A stretch of DNA of 64,000 nucleotides from Mycobacterium scrofulaceum (GCF_002086735.1 NZ_MVIJ01000010.1:1-64000); one strand, 5' to 3'; numbered from the stretch's first letter, positions 36,497-51,593 are shown. Notes: generated from the letters alone by a model not told the origin. Program-made: numbers and translations.

Positions 36497-37414
36497 ATGA
36501 GCTTCTCGAACTTCGTCCGCATGCACTGGGCGGCCCTGCGCGCGCTGCTCGTGCTCACCGCGATCACCGGCGTCGCCTACCCGCTGCTGATCTGGCTGGC
36601 CGCGCAGATTCCGGGGCTGCAGGACAAGGCCGACGGTTCGGTGCTGACCGCCGGCGGGAAACCGATCGGCAGCCGGCTGATCGGTCAGCTGTTCACCGAC
36701 TCCGGCGGAAACCCGCTGCCCCAGTACTTTCAGAGCCGCCCCTCGGCGGCCGGCAACGGTTACGACCCGCTGTCGTCGGGTGCGAGCAACCTGGGACCGG
36801 AGAGCATCGTCGACACACCCGCCGATCCGGCGCAACTGGCGGCCGGCAGGTCCGCCGCGGACGCGGGCTTCAAGCCGAGCCTGCTGACGACCGTGTGCGC
36901 ACGCAGCGCCGCGGTGGGCCGGCTGGAGGGGGTGGACGGCTCGCGTCCGTTCTGCACCGGCGGCGGCGTGGGCGCCGTCCTGTCGGTGATCGGACCCCGT
37001 GACGCCCGTGGAAACGTCGTCCACCCCACCCGGGTGGTCAGCGTCAACGAGCCGTGCCGGGCCGCGCCGTTCCTGCCCCTTTACGAGGGTGTGCGGGTCG
37101 AGTGCGCCAAGTACGGCGAGGACTACACCGTCGGCCAGATCGTGCCCATCCGCGGCGCCGCACCCGCCGACCCCGCCGTGCCCGCCGACGCCGTCACCGC
37201 CGGCGGCAGCGGGCTCGACCCGAACATCTCGCCGGCCTACGCCGACCTCCAGGTCGCCCGGGTGGCCAGGGCGCGGCATGTCAGCCCGAACCAGATACGG
37301 GAGGTGTTGGCGCAGAACCGAAGCGGCCGCACGCTCGGATTCCTCGGCGAACCCTGCGTCAACGTGTTGCAGCTCAACCTGCAACTCGATCACAAATATC
37401 CGGTCTCGAGCTAG
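36497..37414 (+). CDS. kdpC: Potassium-transporting ATPase subunit KdpC, with large insertion
   Basis: A 305-aa protein, versus about 190 for most KdpC. The N-terminal helix (about 11-36), the YFQSRPSAAGNGYDPLSSGASNLGP block split across residues 77-101 and the C-terminal VPADAVTAGGSGLDPNISP...GRTLGFLGEP block are conserved. Between them, residues about 104-225 are an extra extracytoplasmic segment with Cys134, Cys153, Cys187 and Cys203; Cys287 is also unusual (GEPCVN). The reading frame is open throughout, so this is a true insertion rather than an error. It follows kdpB by one base. Confidence 0.93.
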   Translation: MSFSNFVRMHWAALRALLVLTAITGVAYPLLIWLAAQIPGLQDKADGSVLTAGGKPIGSRLIGQLFTDSGGNPLPQYFQSRPSAAGNGYDPLSSGASNLGPESIVDTPADPAQLAAGRSAADAGFKPSLLTTVCARSAAVGRLEGVDGSRPFCTGGGVGAVLSVIGPRDARGNVVHPTRVVSVNEPCRAAPFLPLYEGVRVECAKYGEDYTVGQIVPIRGAAPADPAVPADAVTAGGSGLDPNISPAYADLQVARVARARHVSPNQIREVLAQNRSGRTLGFLGEPCVNVLQLNLQLDHKYPVSS

Positions 37415-37426
37415 CGCGATGGGGGG

Positions 37427-39994
37427 ATGATGGTTGACGTGAGCGTCGTTGACCACCGCCCCAAGCGCGGCGAGCTGCGGATTTACCTCGGTTCGGCTCC
37501 GGGGGTCGGCAAGACGTACGCGATGCTCGGCGAGGCGCACCGCAGGCTGGAACGCGGAACCGACCTCGTGGCCGGCGTGATCGAGACCCACGGCCGGGCG
37601 AAAACGGCTGAGCTGCTTGAAGGCATCGAGTTCGTGCCGCCGCGCTACATCGAGTACCGCGGCGGCAGCTTTCCCGAACTCGACGTGCCGGCCGTCCTCG
37701 CGCGCAAACCCCAGGTCGTCCTCGTCGACGAGCTCGCGCACACCAACACGCCGGGCAGCAAGAACGCCAAGCGCTGGCAGGACGTCGAAGAACTGCTCGA
37801 CGCCGGGATCACGGTGATCTCCACGGTCAACGTCCAGCACCTGGAAAGCCTCAACGACGTCGTGGCCCAGATCACCGGCATCGAACAGAAAGAGACCATC
37901 CCGGATTCCATCGTCCGGCAGGCATCCCAGGTAGAGCTCATCGACATCACGCCGGAGGCGTTGCGCCGCAGGCTCTCCCACGGCAACGTGTACGCGCCCG
38001 AGCGGATCGACGCGGCGCTGTCCAATTACTTCCGCCGCGGAAACCTTACCGCGCTAAGGGAATTGGCGCTGCTCTGGCTGGCCGACCAGGTCGACACCGC
38101 ACTGGCCAAGTACCGGGCCGAGAACAAGATCACCGAGACGTGGGAGGCCCGGGAGCGGGTCGTGGTGGCGGTCACCGGCGGCCCGGAGTCGGAGACGTTG
38201 GTGCGGCGGGCCTCCCGGATCGCGTCGAAGTCCAGCGCCGAGCTGATGGTGGTGCACGTCATCCGCGGGGACGGGCTGGCCGGCCTGTCGGAGGCGCGGA
38301 TGGCCAAGATCCGCGAGCTGGCGAGCAGTTTGGACGCCTCGTTACACACCGTGGTCGGCGACGACGTGCCCACCGCCCTACTCGATTTCGCCCGAGAGAT
38401 GAACGCGACGCAGTTGGTGATCGGCACCTCGCGGCGGTCGCGGTGGGCGCGCGTCTTCGAGGAGGGCATCGGCGCGAGGATCGTCGAGCGGTCGGCCAAG
38501 ATCGACGTACACCTGGTCACCCACGAGGAATCCAAACGCGGCTTTCGCGCGGCGTCGCTGGCGCCGAACGAGCGGCGGGTGGCCGCATGGCTCGCGGCCT
38601 TCATCGTGCCGTCCGCCATCTGCGCGGTCATCGTGACGGCGCTCGACCCGTATCTGGGCACCAGCGGCGACAGCGCGCTCTTCTTCGTCGGGGTGCTGGT
38701 CGTCGGACTGCTGGGAGGCGTTGCGCCGGCCGTGGTCTCGGCAGTGCTGTCCAGCCTGTTGCTCAACTACTTCTTGACCGCCCCCCGGCACACCTTCACC
38801 ATCGCCGAACCCGACGCGGCCGTCACCGAACTGGTGCTGCTGCTGATCGCGGTCGCGGTCGCGGTCCTCGTCGACGGCGCGACCAAACGCACCAGGGAGG
38901 CCCGTCGCGCCTCCCAGGAGGCCGAGCTGCTGATCCTGTTCGCGGGCTCGGTGCTGCGCGGTGCCGACCTCGAGACGCTTCTCGAGCGCGTGCGCGAGAC
39001 CTACTCTCAGCGCACCGTCAGCATGTTGCGCGAGCCCGGCGAGCAGGACCACGCCGGCGGCCGAAGGGGCGAGGTGGTCGCCTGCGTGGGCCGGGACCCT
39101 TGCGTCACGGTCGATTCCGCGGACACCGCGATCGAGGTGGGCGACGACGAGTTCTGGATGCTGCTGGCGGGCAGGAAGCTTTCGGCACGCGACCGCCGGG
39201 TGCTGAGCGCGGTGGCCAAGCAGGCCGCGGGCCTGATCCGCCAACGCGAACTCGCCGAGGAAGCCAGCCGGGCCGAGGCGATCGTCCGGGCCGACGAACT
39301 CCGGCGCTCCCTGCTCTCAGCGGTCAGCCACGACCTGCGGACGCCGCTGGCCGCGGCGAAGGTCGCGGTGTCCAGCCTGCGCGCCGAGGACGTCGCCTTC
39401 TCCCCGGAGGACACGGCGGAACTGCTGGCGACCATCGAGGAGTCGATCGACCAGTTGACCGCCCTGGTGGGCAACCTGCTCGATTCGTCGCGCCTGGCCG
39501 CCGGCGTGGTGCGCCCGGACATGCGCCGGGTCTATCTCGAGGAGACGGTGCAACGGGCCCTGATCAGCATCGGCAAGGGCGCCACCGGTTTCTACCGATC
39601 CGCCATCGATCGGGTCAAGGTGGAAGTGGGTGACGCCGTGGTGCTGGCCGACCCCGGGCTGCTCGAACGTGTCCTCGCCAACCTGATCGACAACGCGCTG
39701 AGGTACGCGCCCAGCTGTGTGGTTCGGGTCAATGCGGGGCGGGTGGGCGACCGGGTGCTGATCAACGTCATCGACGAGGGGCCCGGTGTCCCGCACGGGG
39801 CTGAGGAGCAGATCTTCGAAGCGTTTCAGCGACTCGGTGATCACGACAACACCACGGGGGTGGGTCTGGGCATGTCGGTAGCGCGCGGCTTCGTCGAAGC
39901 CATGGGCGGAACCATCGCGGCCGGTGACACTCCGGGCGGCGGGCTCACCGTGACGGTGGAATTGGCCGCGCCAGACCCGGCGGGTGACCGATGA
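37427..39994 (+). CDS. kdpD: Sensor histidine kinase KdpD
   Basis: An 855-aa kinase. The N-terminal KdpD domain has a Walker A motif GSAPGVGKT (about 22-30) and DELAHTN. A universal-stress-like domain (about 240-370) is followed by four transmembrane segments (about 385-490), a GAF-like region, then HisKA (SAVSHDLRTPLAA, His about 635) and an ATPase domain (NLIDNALRYAP; DEGPGVP; TGVGLGMSVA). It senses K+ limitation and phosphorylates KdpE. ATG 37427 or 37430 follow GGGGGG. It is co-directional with kdpFABC and 12 nt downstream of kdpC. Confidence 0.95.
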   Translation: MMVDVSVVDHRPKRGELRIYLGSAPGVGKTYAMLGEAHRRLERGTDLVAGVIETHGRAKTAELLEGIEFVPPRYIEYRGGSFPELDVPAVLARKPQVVLVDELAHTNTPGSKNAKRWQDVEELLDAGITVISTVNVQHLESLNDVVAQITGIEQKETIPDSIVRQASQVELIDITPEALRRRLSHGNVYAPERIDAALSNYFRRGNLTALRELALLWLADQVDTALAKYRAENKITETWEARERVVVAVTGGPESETLVRRASRIASKSSAELMVVHVIRGDGLAGLSEARMAKIRELASSLDASLHTVVGDDVPTALLDFAREMNATQLVIGTSRRSRWARVFEEGIGARIVERSAKIDVHLVTHEESKRGFRAASLAPNERRVAAWLAAFIVPSAICAVIVTALDPYLGTSGDSALFFVGVLVVGLLGGVAPAVVSAVLSSLLLNYFLTAPRHTFTIAEPDAAVTELVLLLIAVAVAVLVDGATKRTREARRASQEAELLILFAGSVLRGADLETLLERVRETYSQRTVSMLREPGEQDHAGGRRGEVVACVGRDPCVTVDSADTAIEVGDDEFWMLLAGRKLSARDRRVLSAVAKQAAGLIRQRELAEEASRAEAIVRADELRRSLLSAVSHDLRTPLAAAKVAVSSLRAEDVAFSPEDTAELLATIEESIDQLTALVGNLLDSSRLAAGVVRPDMRRVYLEETVQRALISIGKGATGFYRSAIDRVKVEVGDAVVLADPGLLERVLANLIDNALRYAPSCVVRVNAGRVGDRVLINVIDEGPGVPHGAEEQIFEAFQRLGDHDNTTGVGLGMSVARGFVEAMGGTIAAGDTPGGGLTVTVELAAPDPAGDR

Positions 39995-40671
39995 CGCGCG
40001 TGTTGGTGATCGACGACGAGCCGCAGATCCTGCGCGCGTTGCGGATCAATCTGTCGGTGCGGGGCTACGAGGTGATCACCGCGTCCAGCGGCGCGGGGGC
40101 GCTGCGGGCCGCCGCCGAGCACAAACCCGACGTGGTGATCCTCGACCTGGGTCTGCCCGACATCTCCGGCATCGACGTGCTGGCGGGACTGCGCGGCTGG
40201 CTCACCGCACCGGTGATCGTGTTGTCGGCCCGCACCGACTCGTCGGACAAAGTGGAGGCGCTCGACGCCGGGGCCGACGACTACGTCACCAAACCCTTTG
40301 GGATGGACGAATTTCTGGCCCGGCTGCGGGCGGCGGTGCGGCGCAATGCCGCGGCGTCCGAGCTGGAACAGCCGGTGATCGAGACGGACGCCTTCATCGT
40401 TGACCTGGCGGCCAAGAAGGTCACCAAGAACGGCGCCGAAGTCCACCTCACGCCGACGGAATGGGGGATGCTCGAAGTGCTGGTCCGCAATCGCGGCAAG
40501 CTCGTCGGCCGCGAAGAACTCCTCAAGGAGGTCTGGGGACCGGCCTACGCCACCGAAACGCATTACCTGCGAGTGTATTTGGCGCAGCTGCGGCGCAAAC
40601 TCGAGGACGATCCGTCGCACCCCAAACACCTGTTGACCGAGTCCGGCATGGGGTATCGCTTCGAAGCGTGA
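39991..40671 (+). CDS. kdpE: Response regulator KdpE
   Basis: A 226-aa OmpR-family regulator with acidic pair (D8, D9), phospho-acceptor Asp52 (LDLGLPD) and Lys101 (YVTKPF), and a C-terminal winged helix ending LLTESGMGYRFEA. It overlaps kdpD by 4 nt (ATGA). It activates kdp transcription when phosphorylated. Since kdpDE is downstream of kdpFABC on the same strand, read-through would couple regulator and pump levels. Confidence 0.95.
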   Translation: MTRVLVIDDEPQILRALRINLSVRGYEVITASSGAGALRAAAEHKPDVVILDLGLPDISGIDVLAGLRGWLTAPVIVLSARTDSSDKVEALDAGADDYVTKPFGMDEFLARLRAAVRRNAAASELEQPVIETDAFIVDLAAKKVTKNGAEVHLTPTEWGMLEVLVRNRGKLVGREELLKEVWGPAYATETHYLRVYLAQLRRKLEDDPSHPKHLLTESGMGYRFEA

Positions 40672-40797
40672 GTTCCCGCGGGCGCCTGGCGCTTTGAGTG
40701 TGCGCACACGGCGCGCACACGACCGAGTCCTCGCCCCAGCCGCACCCCGGAAGCCCTGAGCGCACGCTCGTTGCGCGGCGGCGGCGGCGCCTGTGAC

Positions 40798-41739
40798 TTA
40801 CCCGGCGACCGACAGCACGATGCCGTCCAAAATGTCGTGTTCGCTGACGGTCAGCTCGTCGATGCCGGCGCGGGCGCGCAGCTCGCGCGCCAACTCCTCG
40901 ACCACGATCGCGCCCCCACCGATCACGTCGGCCCTGCCCTCGTGCATCGGCGCCAGCGCCGCCCGCTGGGACCTGGTCATGCCGATCAGCCGCTCGCACA
41001 CCGCCAGCAGGTCGTCCCCCGGGACGCGCGAAAGGTGAATCGCCGCAGAGTCATACGCCGTCATGTTGTGGGCCAGCGCGGACAGCGTCGTCATCGTCCC
41101 CGCCAGCCCGACCCACGTCCGCGCCCCCTCGACGGGCACCACGCCGAGCGCGACCTCGAGCCGCTCGCGCACCACCGCGCGGGCCGCCGCCACCTCCTCC
41201 GGCGTCGGCGGGTCCGAGTGCAGGCAGCGTTCGGTCAGTCGCACACAGCCGATGTCGGCGGAGTAGCTCGCCATTACCGCATCGCCGCCGAGGACGATCT
41301 CGGTCGAACCGCCGCCCAGGTCGACGACGACGAAAGGCCCCGCGGCCGGGTCTAATTCGCCGACGGCCCCACGGAACGACAGCGATGCCTCCTCGGCGCC
41401 GGTGATCACCTCCGCCACCGCGCCCGGCAGCACGGCGCCCAGCACGTCGGCCGTCATCGCGAAGAAAACGTCACGATTGGCCACGTCGCGGGCGGCCGAC
41501 GTGGCCACCATCCGCACCCGCTCGACGCCGTGGTGCTTCAGCAGGGCCGCGTACTCGCCCAGCGCATCCCGGGTCCGGGCGATCGCCTCGGGCGCGAACT
41601 CACCGGTCGCGTCGACGCCTTGCCCCAGCCGCACGATCCGCGTCTCCCGATGCACGTCGCGCAGCCGGCCGTCGCTCACGTCGGCGATCAGCAACCGGAT
41701 CGAGTTGGTGCCGCAATCGATTCCGGCCAGCCTGCTCAC
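40798..41739 (-). CDS. Exopolyphosphatase / guanosine pentaphosphatase family (Ppx2)
   Basis: A 313-aa protein of the Ppx/GppA family with an actin-like ATPase fold: IDCGTNSIRLLI at the N-terminus (phosphate-1 motif) and VVDLGGGSTEIVLG (phosphate-2 motif). It is the short, single-unit form, like M. tuberculosis Rv1026, without the C-terminal HD domain. It may hydrolyse polyphosphate or (p)ppGpp-related nucleotides. GTG 41739 overlaps the DUF501 stop by 4 nt; GTG 41742 is an adjacent alternative. It converges with kdpE, with GC-rich hairpins between. Confidence 0.9.
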   Translation of the reverse strand: MSRLAGIDCGTNSIRLLIADVSDGRLRDVHRETRIVRLGQGVDATGEFAPEAIARTRDALGEYAALLKHHGVERVRMVATSAARDVANRDVFFAMTADVLGAVLPGAVAEVITGAEEASLSFRGAVGELDPAAGPFVVVDLGGGSTEIVLGGDAVMASYSADIGCVRLTERCLHSDPPTPEEVAAARAVVRERLEVALGVVPVEGARTWVGLAGTMTTLSALAHNMTAYDSAAIHLSRVPGDDLLAVCERLIGMTRSQRAALAPMHEGRADVIGGGAIVVEELARELRARAGIDELTVSEHDILDGIVLSVAG

Positions 41740-42216
41740 CACTTGCCCGCCTCCAGAACGCCGGCCATCGCGGGATCGGGGGCCAGGGCCGCCAGCGCCT
41801 GGTCACCCAGGGGGTTGCAACCGGGCCCCTTGGCCAGCGAGTGCGCGATCAGCACGTGCAGGCACTTGACCCGGTCCGGCATCCCTCCCCCGGAAAACGC
41901 CGTTCCCAGCGGTTCGATCGCGTCCCGTTCGGCCAGATACGACTCGTGGGCCCGCCGGTACGCGGCCGCCAGCTCGGGATCGTGCCGCAGCCGCTCGGTC
42001 ATCTCGCGCATCAGCCCCGTCGTCTCGAGCCTGCTCGCCGCCGCGGTGAGCACCGGATGCGTCAGGTAGTACAGCGTCGGAAACGGCGTCCCGTCCGGCA
42101 GTTTCGGCGCCGTCTTCACCACCCCGGGCTCCCCGTTGGGGCACCGGTAGGCGATGGCGAGCACGCCACGCGGCTCGCGCCCGAGCTGCCGCGCCACGGC
42201 CTCCAGGTCTGCGGGA

Positions 42217-42224
<8 letters not shown>
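41736..42224 (-). CDS. DUF501 family protein
   Basis: A 162-aa protein of the DUF501 family (Rv1025). Conserved segments are CPNGEPGVVKTAPKLPDGTPFPTLYYLT, and GMPDRVKCLHVLIAHSLAKG followed by CNPLGD, with conserved Cys and His that might bind metal. Function is unknown, but it is nearly always next to the FtsB/DivIC-like gene and ppx in actinobacteria, as here. It overlaps both neighbours (8 nt upstream, 4 nt downstream), so all three are translated from one message. Confidence 0.9.
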
Positions 42225-44251
<2,027 letters not shown>

Positions 44252-44983
44252 CTACAGCGGGTGACCCGCCGCGTAAGCGGTCGCCCAGTCGCGCACCGCC
44301 CGCGCGTACACGCCGGAGTTGTTGTAGGCCCGCAGCGCGGTGATCCAGCCGCGCGGCGTCGCGAGATCCTTTCCCCGCCAACACAGGTAACCCGCCGCGG
44401 CGAGCGCCGCGTCGTCGATGTTGTCCGGGCTGACGCGGCCGTCGTTGTGGGCGTCGACACCGTACAACCGCCAGGTCTCCGGGATGAACTGCATCGGCCC
44501 CATGGCCCGCACCACCCCGTCGTCGTCGGTCGCCTGTTCCTCGCTGTCGACGATGCGCAGGGTGCCGCCGCTGCCGTCCAGCCGGACGCCGCGGATCGGC
44601 GGGCTGACGTCGCCGTTGGGCGCCAGCCGCGCGCCGCGGTAGGTGCCGTGGTGGCTCTCGACCTGACCGATGCCCGCCAGCGTGGTCCACGCGATGTGGC
44701 ACCTGGGGTTCTCGACCTCGGCGACCCGGGCCGCGTACGCGTAGGCCTCCAGCGCGATGACGGGGATCTCCAGCGTCGCGGACCGCTGTTCGGCCCACGC
44801 CCGAAGCTGGTCCGCGGGGCGCCCGCTGGCGTGCGTGTCCACCGGCGGCACCGGGGCGCCGGCGGGCGGCGGAACACCCTCCGGGATGAACAGGCTGAGC
44901 TGCCACGTGCAGCTGGAGGCCATCAGCATCGCGGTCGCGCCGATCACGGCGGCCGCGCGCAACCAACGCCTCGGCGACACCAT
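44252..44983 (-). CDS. lpqU: Lipoprotein LpqU, lytic-transglycosylase-like
   Basis: A 243-aa lipoprotein. The signal peptide ends in the lipobox MASSC (Cys25). The mature part carries an SLT-type transglycosylase domain: GIGQVESHHGTYRGA with the probable catalytic glutamate, MGPMQFIPETWRLYG and YNNSGVYARAVRDWA. It should cleave peptidoglycan at the outer face of the membrane. Length equals Rv1022. It lies 69 nt upstream of eno on the same strand. Confidence 0.92.
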   Translation of the reverse strand: MVSPRRWLRAAAVIGATAMLMASSCTWQLSLFIPEGVPPPAGAPVPPVDTHASGRPADQLRAWAEQRSATLEIPVIALEAYAYAARVAEVENPRCHIAWTTLAGIGQVESHHGTYRGARLAPNGDVSPPIRGVRLDGSGGTLRIVDSEEQATDDDGVVRAMGPMQFIPETWRLYGVDAHNDGRVSPDNIDDAALAAAGYLCWRGKDLATPRGWITALRAYNNSGVYARAVRDWATAYAAGHPL

Positions 44984-45069
44984 GCTGGTTAAAGCTCCCT
45001 CAAACTCCCCTGCACCAACTTCCGCATCACCATCGTCCCACGGGTTTCGGTGCAGCCCGGCTGCGTCGG

Positions 45070-46073
45070 TCAGGCGTCGTCGGCCACGGCGTCCACCCCG
45101 GGCTCATCGACGTCCACGGCCGGCTCGTCGATCACCCCGTGCGACGGCCAGTGCTCACGCCACTCTTCCTCCGTGACCTGGCCCAACGGGGCCACGTCGA
45201 ACTCCTCCGGGACACCGGCGCCGCGGCGCGTCGCGGCGATCGCCCGCTCGACTTCGCGGACCGTGTCGACGAACTCGAGCACCGCCGAGCGCAGCGCGCC
45301 CTCGGCGTCACCGTCGGCCGGCACCGAGATGGCGGTGATCCCGGCGGGCACCAGGTCGGCGGGCAGCCCGGCCTTCTCGGCACGGTCAATCACCTTCTGC
45401 GCCAACGCCAGCGCCGGTTGCCCGGTATGCACCTCGTCCATCACCGATTTCCGGGGCTTTTCGGCCGCCTTGCGCTCCTCCCACTGCGCCAACTGTTCTT
45501 CCAGCGAAATGGTCTGGCCCGCAAGCACACCCGGGACCCGGTTGCCCAGCTTGCGCATCAGCGTGGCGGCGACGTCGTCGATGGTGAAGGGAAGCTGCGG
45601 GGCGTCCTCGGCGATGCGTGCGTGGAAGAGCACCTGCAGCAGCACGTCACCGAGTTCTTCGCGCAGCGCCTCGGCGCTGCCGCTGCGCACCGCGTCCAAC
45701 AGTTCGTAGGTCTCTTCCAGCAGGAATCGGCGCAACGAGTCGTGGGTCTGTTCGCTCTCCCACGGCCCGGCGGTGCGCAGCTTGTCCATCATCGCGACGG
45801 CGTCGACCAGCCGCTCGCCCCGCGGCGTCTCCGGGGCGGAGATCAACCGGGCGCCCGCCGCCAGCCGGGCGGTGACGGCGGGGTGGTCGGGGTCCGACGA
45901 CAGCAGCACCGGCGCCGGATCATCGGGATCGCCGGCATGCACCGGACGCGCCGCCGGAAGCGACCACGGCACCGCGACGGGCATCTCCTCGGTGTACTGC
46001 ACCTCGCCGCCGAGATGTTCGATGGCCTCCACGGGCACCAGCGAGGGGCGACGCGGGTCGCACAGCACGACAA

Positions 46074-46077
<4 letters not shown>
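45070..46077 (-). CDS. mazG: Nucleoside triphosphate pyrophosphohydrolase MazG
   Basis: A 335-aa protein. An N-terminal region of about 90 residues, mycobacteria-specific and perhaps a degenerate methylase-like or second MazG fold, precedes one MazG domain: [20 protein letters not shown] and [16 protein letters not shown] contain the ExxE and ExxD metal ligands. The C-terminus is acidic. It hydrolyses (d)NTPs, cleaning oxidised nucleotides. GTG 46077 overlaps the mfd stop by 4 nt. Homologue Rv1021 is 325 aa. Confidence 0.94.
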
Positions 46078-49733
<3,656 letters not shown>

Positions 49734-49841
49734 GATGAATCCATTCTAGGGGCGCCAGGATTCGTCAATATCGAGGCCGAAGCCGTCAAAGGATCGTTAG
49801 GAACCCGGCGCGGGGCGCCCCCGCGGGCGCACGTTGGATGC

Positions 49842-50561
49842 ATGACTTTGCTGGATACCCTGCCCGCCATCGGTGACGCGGCGTCCCCGCTGTGGGCCGG
49901 CGCCGGACGCCACGCCCCGGCCGGCGCGGCCGAAGAGGCCGATTTCGCCGACCGCGCCCGCCGTTGGCGCAAGGCGCTGCGGGGTGCGCGCGTCGTCTAC
50001 TTCGGCCGGTCGCCACTGACCACCGGCGTCGCGCGCCTCGCACGCGAAGGGGGCCTGGGCATCGGCGTCCGCTCGGACGGCGAGCTGGCGGCCGCCCTCG
50101 CCGCGGGAACGGACCCGGCACGCATCGTCGCGCACCCCGGATCGCCCGAGTTGTTGCGCGACGCGGTAGGCGTCGGCGTCGGGCGCATCGTGCTGGACTC
50201 GCCCCTCGAGGCTCCCCACGTCGCCGGCCCGGCGCGGCGCGGGTCGGCGCGCACCACCTTCGACCTGGTGGGCCTGCGCTGCCGGCCGGATTCTTGTGGC
50301 ACGCGGGCCGGCGCCGCGGCACGCTACGGCGAGGCGATCCGCCGGACGATCGCCGCGATGGCGGACGTCCGCGCCCGGGACGGCGTCATCCTCACCGAAC
50401 TGCACGTGGGCGGTGACCAGGCCGACCCCGGCGTCGTGGGCGGACCGGAGCCCGGCGCCGACGAGCTGGCCGCCGTCATCGAGGACGCGCTCGACGAGGC
50501 CTGCGCCGCAGAGCATTTCCCCCGGCCCGTCGTCGCGGTGGGTGTGACGCTGACCGCGTGA
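49842..50561 (+). CDS. Truncated LysA-like (diaminopimelate decarboxylase fold) protein without the PLP lysine
   Basis: A 239-aa protein. Residues about 34-125 align by eye with the TIM-barrel half of group IV decarboxylases: RWRKALRGARVVYFGRS, EGGLGIGVRSDGELAAALAA, then ARIVAHPGSPELLRDAV and GVGRIVLDS. In LysA the YFGRS site reads YxxKA; the Schiff-base lysine is replaced by Arg56. The following VGLHxHIGS site reads VGLRCRPDS, and no C-terminal sheet domain is present. It is therefore probably not a PLP enzyme. Base composition and codon use are normal, so it looks retained rather than decaying. It is divergent from mfd. Confidence 0.7.
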   Translation: MTLLDTLPAIGDAASPLWAGAGRHAPAGAAEEADFADRARRWRKALRGARVVYFGRSPLTTGVARLAREGGLGIGVRSDGELAAALAAGTDPARIVAHPGSPELLRDAVGVGVGRIVLDSPLEAPHVAGPARRGSARTTFDLVGLRCRPDSCGTRAGAAARYGEAIRRTIAAMADVRARDGVILTELHVGGDQADPGVVGGPEPGADELAAVIEDALDEACAAEHFPRPVVAVGVTLTA

Positions 50562-50579
50562 ACCCGCCGGGCCGAGTCC

Positions 50580-51227
50580 CTACTCGTCCTGCAACCTGGG
50601 ATCGGCCTCCAGATGGGTCAGCCCGTTCCACATCAGGTTGACCAGGTGCGCGGCGACCACTTCTTTCTTGGGCTCACGGGTGTCCAGCCACCACTGCGCC
50701 GTCATCGACACGGAGCCCACCAGCGCCTGGGCATACAGCGGCGCCAGCTCCGGATCGAGGCCGCGCCGGGCGAAGTCGCCGGCCAGGATGGAGCTGACCT
50801 GGCTGACGGCGTCGTTGAGCAGGCTGGAGTAGGTGCCCGAGCTGATCGCGGCCGGGGAGTCGCGGATCATGATGCGGAAGCCGTCGGTGCGCTCCTCGAC
50901 GTAGGTGAGCAACGCGAGCGCGACCCGCTCGACCCGCACCCGGGAGCGGTTGTTGGTCAGCGAGGAGGTGATCCCGTCGAGCAGCGCCGACATCTCGCGG
51001 TCGACGACCACCGCGTACAGGCCCTCTTTGCCGCCGAAGTGCTCGTAGACGACCGGCTTGGACACGTTGGCGCGCAACGCGATCTCCTCGATCGAGGTGC
51101 CCTCGTAACCGCGCTCGGCGAACAGCGAGCGCGCGATGCCGATGAGTTGTTGCCGGCGCTCGCTGCCGGTCATCCGTGCGCGCGGCGCGCGGACCTCCTT
51201 GTCCGGCTCCTTGTCGAGAACAGCCAC
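50580..51227 (-). CDS. TetR family transcriptional regulator
   Basis: A 215-aa regulator. The N-terminal helix-turn-helix is clear (RRQQLIGIARSLFAERGYEG, then TSIEEIALRANVSKPVVYEHF), followed by a ligand-binding domain of about 140 residues. It corresponds to Rv1019. GTG 51227 lies 7 nt after TACGCT (51235-51240, minus strand), fitting a leaderless start, and there is no ribosome site. It converges with the LysA-like gene (18 nt apart). Targets are not evident; in M. tuberculosis the homologue is reported to repress its own operon with mfd and mazG, a layout that differs here because the LysA-like gene intervenes. Confidence 0.88.
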   Translation of the reverse strand: MAVLDKEPDKEVRAPRARMTGSERRQQLIGIARSLFAERGYEGTSIEEIALRANVSKPVVYEHFGGKEGLYAVVVDREMSALLDGITSSLTNNRSRVRVERVALALLTYVEERTDGFRIMIRDSPAAISSGTYSSLLNDAVSQVSSILAGDFARRGLDPELAPLYAQALVGSVSMTAQWWLDTREPKKEVVAAHLVNLMWNGLTHLEADPRLQDE

Positions 51228-51342
51228 GTCAATCAGCGTATAGCTTCCTCGGCGCCGAACCGGCCGTCTTTCCCTCGGCCACGCGATCGGCGCCCGCACC
51301 GTCTAAAGTCTCTTGGTGGCGCGGGCGTATCGGGCCTTGCGA

Positions 51343-51414
51343 TCCGTCGTGGTGTAATCGGCAGCACCTCTGATTTTGGTTCAGATAGTTCAGGTTCGAG
51401 TCCTGGCGACGGAG
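51343..51414 (+). tRNA. tRNA-Gln (anticodon UUG)
   Basis: A 72-nt cloverleaf: acceptor TCCGTCG/CGACGGA, anticodon arm TCTGA-TTTTGGT-TCAGA with anticodon TTG, T-arm CAGG-TTCGAGT-CCTG, discriminator G73. CCA is not encoded. It precedes glmU, as glnU does in M. tuberculosis. Confidence 0.95.
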
Positions 51415-51593
51415 CATCGCACCTCGGGTCGAGTGTGGGGGCCTACGCACGAATCCGAGGCAGCTCCCGTACTGAGGGCCCACAGTCGGCGGCTTGACGT
51501 CAGCGGTCTTTGCGTCGACGTCCGGTGTGGTGACACGCTTGACGGCGTGTCGTCGTACCGACACGCAGGGTCGCGCCGGGTTGAGGAGAGTTG

